A model generated the notes under the pieces. The model made no database searches and was not told the origin of the DNA. It was given only the letters and a program-made list of their open reading frames with translations. Made by a program: the position numbers and the translations under genes. Positions 27,701-39,799 of a DNA stretch of 64,000 nt are shown piece by piece (position 1 is the stretch's first letter; every line of letters begins with the position of its first letter). This DNA is from Phoebastria nigripes (taxonomy: Eukaryota; Chordata; Aves; Procellariiformes; Diomedeidae), in the NCBI GenBank assembly GCA_035582835.1, contig JAYKAV010002442.1, positions 451,396 to 515,395 on the forward strand. Reading direction: 5' to 3'.

Positions 27701-29012
27701 ATCAGCANAGCAGCAATGAAAAAAACTAATATAGTATTAGAAAGTAGCAGAAGAGTGACCACAAAGATGACAGCAGAGCAGAAACGTGTGGTTCGCCCAC
27801 ATCTGGAAGAGTGCTGTCCGCGGCGCAGGAGGCTGCAGGAGACCAGGCAAGGTGAGCGTGGGGCCACGAGGATGGCTGAAGGACACATTTCAAGCAAAGA
27901 AATTGTCATGGGCCCACGCTCCTGTTCATGCCTGTGATGGGAATTTGCCTTGCTTTCGGGCAAGCAGCATCAGCTTTAGCTGACAAAGGGGGACTTCTCC
28001 CAAGCTCCCCCCAGGACAGTGAATTGCCACCCTTGCTCTCATCTAAAAACCAGTACTAAGGCATTTGCAGCTGCAAGGAAATCCTCACTGGGTAATTCAC
28101 NTCTAAGTCTTTTAACAGGTTTCCTCCTTAGGCGAAGGATCAAGTGCCCTGCTGCCGCGGGGAGACCCCAGCCTCGTGCTGTGGCCCCCCTGGCAGCTCT
28201 GCTTCTCACTGGACCCCCTCCAAAGCCCCTCCAGCTCCGCAGGAGCGGAGGAGGGGGCAGGTTTCGATCAGCATGGAAATGGCTGGGAGCTGGAGCCTGC
28301 CTGGGTTCCCAAGGGGCGAGAGCAGCCTGGGAAGCACCACAACCATCCCGGGGCAGGTTTCGAGGTGAGCGCCGGGGCAGAGGGGGGTGAAGATGAGGAT
28401 GAGGATGGGTGCCACGAGCGGGGCAGAGCGGGCACTCTGCATAGAGCCAAGCCTCTTGAGAGGGGCCAGGGCTGGCTAATCCGCACGCGAGGGAGACGCA
28501 GGCAGTTAAAGAGGATTTTGAGGCACTTTGGAGCCAGGGCTGGTTTTGCCTCGGAAAAGCAACTGCTTTCCTGCTTTCTTCCTCCCGCCCCCGTTTTGCA
28601 AACATTACGGTCTGAGGACAACACGCTCCTGCTCTGGGCCTGCAGCAGGGAGCATCTGAGGTTGAGGGGTGGGTTTGGGGCAGCCNGGACTTGCCCAGCA
28701 GAGAGGTTCCCAAACTGGAGGGGAGAGTTTGGGACTGGATCAGCGCCTGCCCCACTGAGGGTCCCAGCCACCCGCAGCATCCTGCTGAGCCCCCGCCAGC
28801 AAGCCTCCCTTCCCTCCCAGTTCAGAGCTGAGCAATCCCAGTCCCCATAAGAGATGTCCATCATGGGGATGTGCCAGAGGAAGAGTCTCTCTGCCCGCAG
28901 CCACCCCCGGCAGAGCCCTGCGGGGAGGCAGGGGCCCCGGCATCCCTGCGCGGGCTGGCCGCTCTCACCTCTCCAGGCACGTGTGGGGCAGTGCTGCTAA
29001 TCCTTTGCACAT
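18726..29012 (-). CDS. RGS5: Regulator of G-protein signalling 5 (five coding exons)
   Basis: Coding exons in transcript order are 29012-28969, 23120-23010, 19749-19688, 19576-19410 and 18887-18726, all with GT/AG junctions; 546 bases encode 181 residues, exactly the human length. RGS5 is a GTPase-activating protein for Gi and Gq alpha subunits and is a known marker of pericytes and vascular smooth muscle. The start [12 protein letters not shown] keeps Cys2, the oxygen-sensitive N-degron residue. The helix [16 protein letters not shown], the hinge PEKPEKP, and the RGS box (about residues 54-181, with [11 protein letters not shown] and [17 protein letters not shown]) follow. The protein ends FYQELIK, the RGS5 terminus, which separates it from RGS4, RGS8 and RGS16. 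Intron 2 holds a CR1 element; introns 1 and 2 are about 5.8 and 3.3 kb. Confidence 0.96.
20855..21233 (-). mobile_element. 5'-truncated CR1 LINE (3' end)
   Basis: The block begins with AGAATCATAGAATCAT, the reverse complement of the octamer-repeat 3' terminus of chicken-repeat-1 (CR1) elements, and continues with about 360 bases of typical CR1 3' sequence on the minus strand. It breaks off where CR1 reverse-transcriptase sequence would continue, the usual 5' truncation. It sits in RGS5 intron 2 in the same orientation as the gene. Its presence is strong evidence for a bird genome. It has no intact reading frame. Confidence 0.93.
22673..22815. other. Candidate conserved non-coding segment in RGS5 intron 2
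   Basis: An AT-balanced, CpG-poor stretch lies about 190 bases beyond RGS5 exon 2 and stands out from its GC-rich surroundings. It has an E-box CATATG and no reading frame. A regulatory role for RGS5 is only suggested by composition and place. Confidence 0.25.
26141..26245 (+). repeat. Dispersed repeat copy 1 (possible old solo LTR)
   Basis: This stretch shares a recognisable but diverged core with 30674-30765: a GGGCACTAA start, a CCTTAAT..GCCCTGA segment, and the block CATTTAAGCTCAGCCCTGGG. Flanking sequence also matches patchily up to about 26320. The TATA-like TTTAAG box in a GC-rich setting resembles an LTR promoter, but I cannot name the family. Confidence 0.5.
27430..27895 (+). mobile_element. 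Degraded LINE-like relic (CR1/L3-type RT region)
   Basis: The order of short blocks, such as ACGATGCACATGGGACAA, a later GTTCGCCCACATCTGGAAGA and CACGAGGATGGCTGA, follows the DNA of the C-terminal reverse-transcriptase part of amniote CR1-like elements. That part encodes a VRPHLEYC-type motif. Substitutions and gaps have destroyed the frame. It lies in RGS5 intron 1, antisense to the gene. Assignment is by recall of block order, not by alignment. Confidence 0.4.
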
Positions 29013-29112
29013 CTTGGCAGGCTGTAGTTTTCCTCATCCACGAGAAGAGTGTGAGCGATGGCTAAAGCAGGCAGCGGCAGCTCCGTCTGCAGCCCAGCTC
29101 CCCCCTCTCCCT

Positions 29113-29121
29113 CCTATATAG
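29113..29121 (-). promoter_or_regulatory. RGS5: TATA box of RGS5
   Basis: On the minus strand this reads CTATATAGG, about 100 bases before the RGS5 start codon, so transcription should begin near 29085 with a 5' UTR of about 70 bases. An inverted CCAAT box (29154-29158) lies about 35 bases further upstream, a normal arrangement for a TATA promoter. Confidence 0.65.
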
Positions 29122-29159
29122 TGCTGGGAGCTGGACCCCCGCCAGCCCCGTAACCAATG

Positions 29160-32100
29160 CCGTCCGTCCCGCTGCAGCTGGCCCCGGCCCCAGCGGCTTC
29201 TGGATTTTGTTTTCTCCTCTCTAAGCTCACACGGGGGGAAAAATATGTTTTTTCTGGGGTGAGATCAGGTAATCAAATTGGAAGGGCCAAGCTGCTGTTG
29301 GGGGGGCATCAGGAAGCCCACAGTGTTTCCTCTTAATNATATATCAGGCTTCGGGTCAGTACTTAGAAGAGTCAGGTAGAAATACTTCATTCAGGTGAGG
29401 GTTTTTCAATGAAAAATGTCACTTTCATAAAAATAAAAGTGCGTAGGAGAAGTCTTGCTGTTGATTTAAAGGCTGTGGCTAATGTCAAAATATCCACAGC
29501 TTCAACAGTGGTTATCGGCTGGTGGGTAACAGTGACTTTTGTTCCAGAACAAATTCATTTTAATGTAAGCTTAAAAAAAAATACATCTTTTAATCATAGC
29601 AAATGTTCTGGTTTTATCTGACAGTGACACTTTGAGGCCAAACAGGATTCCCACCCAGAATTTTGTTAAGTGGAAAATTTGGACACTTTTTCCATTCCCT
29701 TTCAGAGCAGTAAAACACACACCAGAGCCCAGAGCCACCCGTGATGTGGGATGCAGGGCCTGAGCAAGGACTGGTCCCCACCTCCCCCTTGCATGGCTCT
29801 GCCCCATCGCTGCCCCACTGGGACACAGCCCCTCGCTCACCGAAAGCTTGGTGTTTCTGTTTGCTCGGGTAAGATCTCTTTGATTGCTCCACTAAAACTT
29901 GCAATCACGGAGCCAGTGGCTCCCTACGGTGGTGACACCTGTGGCATGAGTTCCTCCCAGCCTCAGCCAGGCACCCAGGCACAGTGTAGGTGCAACCCCA
30001 GAGACAGGCTGCCTGCTGAAAGGCAAATNGTGGCAAAGACGGGGACCAGCCTGTAGCCAAAGCCCTGACTCGGTGGCTCCCCGTCGCCGCTCAGGGGGAG
30101 AACGAGCTGCAGCCAGCAGCTGCAATGGAGTCACTCCTAACACTGCTTATCAGTGCTTGGAGTGGAGAGGGTAACAGCAGCCATCCTGGACGTTTCCCTC
30201 CTGGCTTCCAGCCGGGATGTGACAGCTCATCCTCAGCAGGGTCACCCAGGCACGGCTCATCACCCAGGTCTGCACGGCCAGNCTAGAGCCAGCACAAGGG
30301 GAAAGCCCTCAAACACACGCAGGGCGGCTATGGGGGCCTCAGCGCCAACTCTTTCGCAGTTTGTGTAGCAGGACTTACTCACACCGACACGGGTCTTTGC
30401 CACCCCACGCTGGTGCCTGTGCAATTACACCCGCTCCGGCACAGGCGCACAGAGCGGGTGCGGCTCCGCTCTGCCTCCACCTCCCGCTCCACCCCAGCCT
30501 GGGCATCCTGCTCGGGGTGTGGGCTCAGGGTTCACCCTGAAGATCCACCACGTGCTTGTCCCCAACCTGAGCTGCCTGGGTGACTTTGAAAATGTGCATC
30601 CAAGTGCTTTGTTTAACACCCACAGCTTGGAGCTGGGAATAGGAGACCTTGCTCCCAACCTGGCTGCCCAGACTCCAAGGGCACTAACAGCCTTAATTGC
30701 CCTGACCAGCCCCACCTGTCCCCTCAGCCTGGGGCTACATTTAAGCTCAGCCCTGGGCCCCCCTTCCCCCTCTGAGTGGTGTCAGAGGAGTGCCTGGCTC
30801 TGGCTCCTGGATGGACTTTGGACCTGCGTTGCAATCCTGTCTCCTGCTGTTCTGGGATTATGCAGCAAATGACGTCTGCATTTCAGCGTGTGAGTGCAGT
30901 AACTGAAAGCTAGAAGTTTGCTAGAAACTGTGCCTCCTTGGAGAGCTTGGGTTAGCTTTTTACTGGTTTGTAATGGAAAATGAATGAAAAAAGTACACCC
31001 TAAAATTTCAGAGGATGAGATGCTTGAAGGACCTTTCCCTGGGTTTGTGCTGATTAGAGACCCCCACATGCACCCAAGCAGGGGTGCCAGACCTGCCGGG
31101 CTGGGGGGCTGCCCCTTCCTGCTGCCCAGCATTGACGTGCCCACCAGCCCCCTTCTGCCTCGCAGAGCGGGAAGGAAACAACGGCAGCCGCAGAGGATGG
31201 AGGTACTTTACTCCTTCATAGGCTGCTATCATTTTGCCCTTTTCACAGAGGAGTCGGGGGGAGGCTTTGTTAATAGCATGGAGGTGCCTCGCCCCAATTT
31301 GGGGATAGCCCAGGGCCCCACTGCCCCATCTCCCAGCAGCTGGGGTGCAGCCCCCCCGCTCTCCGAGAGACTGCAACCTTGCAAGCTCGGCAGGTCTGTT
31401 GGGCAGTGCCACTTGCCCTCGGGGCCAGAGAGTGCGCCAGGGCTGTTCGTTTGCTAGCAGGGATGTCACCAGGGTATCCCGAGTGCCAGGTCAGTGCCTG
31501 CCAGCTCGGTGGCTGCTTTGAAAGGCTCCTTTGAAGTCGAGGTGCTGTTTGCAGGGTGCTTTGCCAGCCGGCTGGGCACGTCCCGGCACGGAGGGGAGCA
31601 GGTGGGAGAGAGGTGCCAGCGGTTCTCACAGCTGCCGGGCTGGGAAGGCCAGCGGGGCCATGGGACCACATGGGAAACCCCCGCAGCCTCGCGCTCGGCT
31701 GCCGAGCCATTGGGAACACAGTTATTTTTTCTCATTAATCTTCAGTAATAAAGTCAGCATCAGAAATCACAGGGGAGCTCAGATCTGTGGGATCAGGCAG
31801 TTTGTGTGAATGCTGTCCAGCAGACAGCGAGCACCCTTACGTGCTCTCCTTCCAGCTGCAGCCGGGGCTGGGGCCGCGGAAAGCAGACAGCCTCTCCGGG
31901 CATGCCAGGGGCAGATCTGCAGATCTCCTGCTACTTGGAGGAGCCCAGAGCTTTGCCCCGTGAGACCCCATGGAGGAGCTGGGTCTGTCCCCTGAAGACT
32001 TTTACCTACTTTACCTCTTTCAGTCCTGGGTGGGCAAATCCCCCGGTCCTGTGGCTCTGCCATAGTTCAGTGACCGATGCTTTATAATCTCTTCCACAGC

Positions 32101-32950
32101 CCCAGGGTGGGGATTCAATGAATGCACAGAGCAAGTTGGGAAAATTGAGGTCCAAAATGAGTGATGAAGCTTCATGCGAGAGGGTCATAAGGAAGCTATA
32201 CCGTGTGCTGGGATTGCAGTTGTGCATTTTAGCAGAGACTTATCTGAAACACTGAAAAAGAAACCATATACCATTGCNCAGAAACAAGGGTTACACAGAA
32301 ACAGCTTGTATTTTCTGCAGACCTTTGTCCAGTAAGAAATGTTTGGTTTGTGCATTTCAAGGCTTTAGAGTGCTAAGAAAATATTTCCAATAAGAAACTA
32401 CCCAGACCTTCCTTTTCTTCCCACGACAGCTTAATTTCTTTAAAAGCCCTTCTGGGAGAGCTTTTTGGAGATCCAAATGCACTCTGAGGACCAGATTGTC
32501 TTGTGTACACAATGGCTGGTTTCCTCCAAGAGCACTCTAGGTTTGTGCCTTGCAACTGCCCCCTCAAAAGCCATGTGGAATCTCCCATTACACCAGATTT
32601 ATCCTGGGCTCTGTTATTTCAAGACTTCATTATCCTTTCTAACTTGCCTTTTATAGAAGGCAGCCGCGCTGCTTTGCAGTTTCCTGGTTCCCACTGGAAC
32701 TTTTTAAAAATTAGCCATCGTATTTAACAACATTGGCTTTTTGGTAGAGGAATCACTGTAATTCTCACCCAGGCGAGTATTTGGCAGTTCATCTGAGTGC
32801 TCCTTTGGGCAGATTTTTGTGTTCTAAAAATGGGGTTAAAAGTCTCTTTTTTTCTTTTTCCCCAGTGCCTTGGGACAGTCACGCAAATGCATGTCCCCTA
32901 AGGAATGAACCTAGTGGGAGCTCCTTCACAGCAAAGGCCAATGCAAGTAA
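29160..32950. other. Non-coding region between RGS5 and the orphan exon
   Basis: No gene was recognised. The stretch includes RGS5 upstream DNA, an AT-richer segment at 29330-29640, the second copy of the dispersed repeat (30674-30765), and unique DNA. Short frames on both strands carry no domain or splice context. Confidence 0.45.
30674..30765 (+). repeat. Dispersed repeat copy 2 (possible old solo LTR)
   Basis: Diverged partner of 26141-26245 in the same orientation, 4.5 kb away, sharing the ordered blocks GGGCACTAA, CCTTAAT and CATTTAAGCTCAGCCCTGGG. Downstream similarity continues patchily to about 30860. Confidence 0.5.
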
Positions 32951-32955
32951 CTCAC

Positions 32956-33109
32956 CAAGCTTTTTCATGATGGCTCTTTCCTTCTCATAGAGCCTGATCA
33001 CGTCCTGTCCCCAGGGCTCTCTGGAGAGCTTTCTGCTTCTCACATAGTCATGATTAATTTTTATGCCTTTAGGATGCTTTCCTCTAATCTTCTGTGGCCT
33101 GCCTTTCAC
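32956..33109 (-). CDS. Orphan exon-like reading frame, gene unknown
   Basis: A 154-base open stretch on the minus strand runs from a possible acceptor (TTACAG before 33109) to a perfect donor (GTGAGT at 32955-32950), entering in phase 0 and leaving in phase 1. It encodes about 51 residues, strongly basic and helical, including KGIKINHDYVRSRK and VIRLYEKERAIMKKLG. The composition looks like real protein, unlike the GC-driven frames nearby. The acceptor lacks a good pyrimidine tract, and I found no partner exons on either side. I do not recognise the family. It could be one exon of an unannotated gene between RGS5 and the HTATIP2-type gene, or a leftover exon of a decayed gene. Confidence 0.35.
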
Positions 33110-34360
33110 CTGTAACTTTCCAGAGCTTGTATTTTTTTTTTACTCTCTCATCTGTATGCAATTTTCACTTCTTCTAAGGTCTTGCCACTTCAGGTGTTCA
33201 TTTCCACTCCCCTGTATAAGCGCATCACCTTTTCTAAGGCCAGCCTACCTCTCATTTCCCTTTTGACATTAAATATACTTTAAAGTTACTGCTTTTGCTC
33301 TCACCAGGACAGTCTATCAGTAATTACGGCTCTGTGGGCCCTCATTTGTTATCTTTGAACTAAGCCCTGTGCATGGTTCAGGAGTCACTCGGGTAACACA
33401 GTGTGGGGTTACACCATCCCACTGCCTCCACCAAGCTTCTGAGGTCCAGCCAGATTATTAAAACGCTTGTGTAGAAGGAGAGACAGGGGATCCCGGCTCC
33501 CTCCACTTGCTGCATCCAAGTCACTGACACAGGAGCCACGGGTGAGGTCAAAGAGGAGAAAACCCTGGAAAGCAGCATTACCCGGAGCACTGGGACTCTG
33601 GCCAGCTGGGAATTCGGGAGTCACGTAAGTCCTGCGTCCCAGCTGTGGAGCCGCCAAGTTCCTTGACCCCGAGCACAAGGCCTGAGAACAGCCAGGGCAG
33701 CGGCTGGGACACGGTGCTCCTCCTCGCGCCTGCTCTGTGCCCGCAGCAGGGACCTGCTCCCCTTCCAGCACCCAGGCAGCATGGGGCAGGGGCAAGCCCA
33801 CCCCGAGACGTGCATGGGGCTGGCCTCACCTCTTGCACATGCAGAGCACCCTTGGGAACAGGACTGGGCTCTGGTTCACTTGTGTTCATAAGGAAAGCCC
33901 AGAGGAGCCAGCAGTGACTGGCGTTTTCAAGTCAACGCAAGTATTTGCATGGTGCTTATGCTACCATAGGTACTAAAGTGACAGCCTGGATCTAAACAGC
34001 AGCATCCCTGTAGCAGCCCCTCTGCACCCAGAGCAGATGGGCGAGGACAAGGCACATGCTGTGTGTTTGCAGAGACCTACTGTGGGCAGAGCCAGCGCCC
34101 CAGGCACATCAGCAGCTGCTGCTGAGCTTCCCAGGGCTCCGCTATCCAAGCGGCACTGGTGCCACCGCGTGCTCTGCAGGGTGCAGCCCCAGCACAGGCA
34201 GCTGCGCACTGTCTCTGCTTTCCTGTGTCCGTCTGCAGCATGGCCACTTGCCCATGTGCATTCCTTGAAGTGTCACCAAAAGACACAATCTGTGAACAGA
34301 TGCGGTTGGGTTGGCAATGTGCAGGAGACAAACAGAATTTCAACACAATGTTGGCACAAA
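33110..34360. other. Non-coding region downstream of the HTATIP2-type gene
   Basis: No recognisable gene, domain or repeat was found. The stretch probably includes a spacer between the orphan exon and the end of the HTATIP2-type mRNA. Confidence 0.4.
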
Positions 34361-34377
34361 CAGACCAGTCATAGGAT

Positions 34378-34383
34378 TTTATT
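34378..34383 (-). terminator. HTATIP2: Polyadenylation signal of the HTATIP2-type gene
   Basis: AATAAA on the minus strand, about 280 bases after the stop codon, giving a short 3' UTR of about 300 bases. Confidence 0.6.
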
Positions 34384-34660
34384 TAAGGCCTGAATTCAAG
34401 AAATTGCCTGGATTACACCATTTTTACCTGGATTCGCATGCTGGATCCAGGCAGCAGAGCACATTGTTTCTCCTCACCCACCAGCCAGCACCTGCATTTT
34501 TGATCACTTGACAGAATCAGCTGCCATGCAAAGAAGTCCACCTCTTATCTCCACATTAGCCATGCAAGCACCCCATTCCTCTCCCACACGTGCATTCATC
34601 CTCGGCCCAGAAGAGCATCTGAACGGTGAATCAAGCTCTTTCCTGCCCATCCCTCTTGCT

Positions 34661-37110
<2,450 letters not shown>

Positions 37111-38406
37111 CGCTGCAGTTAAACGTGGGACAAGACCTTTTTCAGAGGCCGCGGGAGGTTGCCCGGGGAGGCTGCAGGGTCTCTGTCCCCCCGAGCAGGG
37201 GGCTGCCCCAGGGGACCCCCCTCAGCCTCGCTGCTGCTCCCAGCGCACAGGGAAAGACGGCCGCTGGTGTCCCGCCTCCTGTCCCTCCGCCTGGTGTCCT
37301 TGCGGTGGCAGAGCCCGCGGCAGAAAGCGTCCCCGGGAGGATCTCTGTGCCCTCCCTGCTCAGGCGGAGGGGGTGCTCAGAGGGGTCTGTGACCTGCCGG
37401 GCGGCTCCTCCCCAAAAACCACTGGGCTCAGTGTGCGCTGCCGACCGGGGTGCCCTGTAGCTGTGTCCCCCGGGCAGGAGGCGAGTCATCCCCCGCCCCG
37501 GGCACCGGCTCCGGACCCGGCCACAGCCGCGGGGCTCGCACCCCAGCGGTGACGGCAGCCCTGCCCACCGGGAGCAGCCTCACGGTGACTCCGGTGCGAA
37601 GCAGCCACCGGTGCCAGAGGAGTGAGGGGACGGAGCCCAGTGTTCGGGGGACCCTCACTGGGCAAGTCCTGGGGCGTGCTGGCAAGCACAGACCCCCTGC
37701 TCCAGATCCCTGCCTGGACGTTGTCCCTCTGACGGGGACGATGGCAATCATCACCAGGGGGGTCCAGGTCCCACCGGGAGCCAACCCGGGGCATGGCTCT
37801 GGAGCGGGTGCACGGGCACCCAGGGGCTCTGCGCAGCCGCTCCCACGGGTAGCGTCAAGGGGCCCCGCGGCACCCCNATCCCGTTTGTCCTGATTCCTGG
37901 GGAGGGAGGTGCAGAGGCCTGAATGGCTGCTTTCGGGATCAGCCAGGTGATTTTCTAGCCCAGCGTGTCTGCTGAGCGTTCCCCTCGGCTGAGGGCTGAG
38001 GATGAATCCCCGGTGCACGTGCCACGTGCGAGGCAGGACGCGCGTCATGACCATCACCGGGTTAATGGCCAGCATCCCGCTTCGCCTGCCAGTGTGCCGC
38101 CGGCACCCGCGGCCGCGCGCCCTGTCCNGTGGGCTGCACCCCACAGCCGCAGCAAACCCAGGTGGGTGCAGGAGGGGGAGGCTGGGATGCACCAGGGCTC
38201 GGGGGTAGTGGGATGAGTGCTTGAGAGTGGGAGGGAAACCATACGGTGCAACAGTGCGGCGTATCGGCAGCAACATGTATGGGGCATGTGGGATGCTATA
38301 GGGTTTCATGGGATGGTGGGGATACCTCTGGGGAGGGGTGGGATCGGGATGCATGGGGGCCATGCGGCATTCCCGCTGCTCATGGTCTGCTTTTCCTCCA
38401 TGGCAG
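37111..38406. other. GC-rich spacer upstream of the PI-PLC gene
   Basis: Frames are long on both strands because the DNA is GC-rich, but none has a recognisable domain. A good acceptor-like sequence (TTTTCCTCCATGGCAG, ending at 38406) precedes the PI-PLC frame and enters it in phase, so a non-coding or short coding first exon may be hidden here. Confidence 0.4.
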
Positions 38407-38454
38407 GGCTCGGTGGGGCCGGCCAGGTGCTGGGGTGCCCACTCTCCTGGCGGC

Positions 38455-39522
38455 ATGGAGGCACGGTGCCGGCACAGCGCGGCGTTCGACTGCATGCCCC
38501 AGCCGGCAGCCTGCTGCCCTGACTGGATGGCAGGGCTCCCTGATGCCCTGCCCCTCTCCCGCCTCTCCATCCCTGGCACCCACGACTCCCTCAGCCTATT
38601 CGGCGGCCGGCGCCTGCGGTGCCAGAGCTGGGGCCTGGAGGCCCAGCTGGCGGCCGGCGTCCGCTTCCTGGATGTGCGCTGCAAGCTGGNGCGGGGCGAG
38701 CTCCACGTCTACCACCTCTGCACCTTCCAGCGGGCCAGCCTGCGGGGGGTCCTGCGCCGCACCCTGCGCTTCCTCCGCGCCCACCCCGGCGAGGCTGTGC
38801 TCATGCGCATCAAGGAGGAGCTGCCCATCTTCCCCCGGCCGGGCTTCGCCGCCCGGCTGCACCGCTGCTTGCTGGAGGAGGGACAGGGCCACGTGTGGTG
38901 CCGGGAGGAAGTGCCAACGCTGGGCCAGGCGCGGGGGAAGATCGTGGTGCTGGAGGCACTGGCGCAGGAGGTGCTGGGCATCCCCTACGAGCAGCTGAGC
39001 ATCAGCGATGCCTGGAACGTGCTCTCGCTGGAGCGCAAGTGGGCCCGGGCACGGCGGCACCTGGAAAGGGCGGCCAGCGGGGACCCCGCCACCATGCACC
39101 TCACCTTCTGCTCCGGCAACGGGCTCTTCACCTGCCCCGAGGAAGTGGCCCGCTTTGTGAACCCCCGCTGCTACCAACACCTGCGGCGCCGGGGGGGGCA
39201 GCCCGTGCGCTGGGGGGTGGTCATCATGGACTTCCCCGGGGCAGGGCTCCTCCGGCTCATCGTGGAGAGCAACGCCCCGCGGGCCAGCGGACACATCACA
39301 GCGGCCCCCGGCACCCCCACAGTACACTCGCGGCACTCCCGCGGCAGAGGGGACAGGCGCCGCAGCCGGCACAGCTCCGCTCACTGCCCACGCCGGTGTC
39401 CATCGGGACGGACGCTGCTCCCGGCCCCACGCCTCCGCCGAAGGACCTCAGCACCTATAGAGCAAAAGCGGGTTTCTAGCTCTTGCTGGGCACCAGGAAG
39501 CCTTCATATGACGATGGTGTGA
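38455..39522 (+). CDS. PI-PLC X-domain protein of bacterial-like type, single exon
   Basis: An uninterrupted frame encodes 355 residues from the ATG at 38455; the frame stays open upstream, so an in-phase 5' exon is possible. The protein follows bacterial phosphatidylinositol phosphodiesterases closely. WMAGLPD opens the TIM barrel and LSIPGTHDS holds the first catalytic His (43). RFLDVR gives Arg75, ELHVYHL the second His (87), and VVIMDFPG Asp259. HPGEAVLMRIKEE and ARGKIVVLE are further family blocks. The expected reaction is metal-independent cleavage of phosphatidylinositol to diacylglycerol and cyclic inositol phosphate. No signal peptide or membrane helix is seen. After about residue 273 an 80-residue Arg/Ser/His/Pro-rich tail of low complexity follows. 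Base 38690 is N, leaving residue 79 unknown. It is not PLCXD1, 2 or 3, which are different X-domain proteins. Confidence 0.87.
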   Translation: MEARCRHSAAFDCMPQPAACCPDWMAGLPDALPLSRLSIPGTHDSLSLFGGRRLRCQSWGLEAQLAAGVRFLDVRCKLXRGELHVYHLCTFQRASLRGVLRRTLRFLRAHPGEAVLMRIKEELPIFPRPGFAARLHRCLLEEGQGHVWCREEVPTLGQARGKIVVLEALAQEVLGIPYEQLSISDAWNVLSLERKWARARRHLERAASGDPATMHLTFCSGNGLFTCPEEVARFVNPRCYQHLRRRGGQPVRWGVVIMDFPGAGLLRLIVESNAPRASGHITAAPGTPTVHSRHSRGRGDRRRSRHSSAHCPRRCPSGRTLLPAPRLRRRTSAPIEQKRVSSSCWAPGSLHMTMV

Positions 39523-39770
39523 CAGCGCTGGAGGTGGCAAAGGACGGTTGGTGGCTGCGGTCGGAGCCGGGCAGCCCGGGGAGCTGCCCCCTGCGTGCTG
39601 CTCTCCCCCGAGAAGCCAGGTACGGTCCCGGCGTGGGGCTGGGCCAGCCACATCCCCAGCAGAGCAGCAGGGATGGGGTGGAGGGAGAAGGTCCTGCCTC
39701 GCCTCCTCTTGGGCCAGTGAGTGCACCTGAAATGCCTCTCTGCAAAACAGTCCTTTTCCTTTCAAGGGTA

Positions 39771-39776
39771 AATAAA
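39771..39776 (+). terminator. Polyadenylation signal of the PI-PLC gene
   Basis: AATAAA, overlapping a second AATAAA-like repeat, lies about 250 bases after the stop codon and implies a short 3' UTR. Confidence 0.6.
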
Positions 39777-39799
39777 AATAAAAAGAAGCTAGGAAAGCA

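Noticed and set aside
37428..38684. 418-residue minus-strand frame upstream of and into the PI-PLC gene
   Set aside because: It overlaps the well-supported PI-PLC frame on the other strand, contains no family motif and is rich in Pro, Arg and Gly.
38596..39384. 262-residue minus-strand frame inside the PI-PLC gene
   Set aside because: It is the antisense shadow of the catalytic domain, arising from GC-rich third positions.
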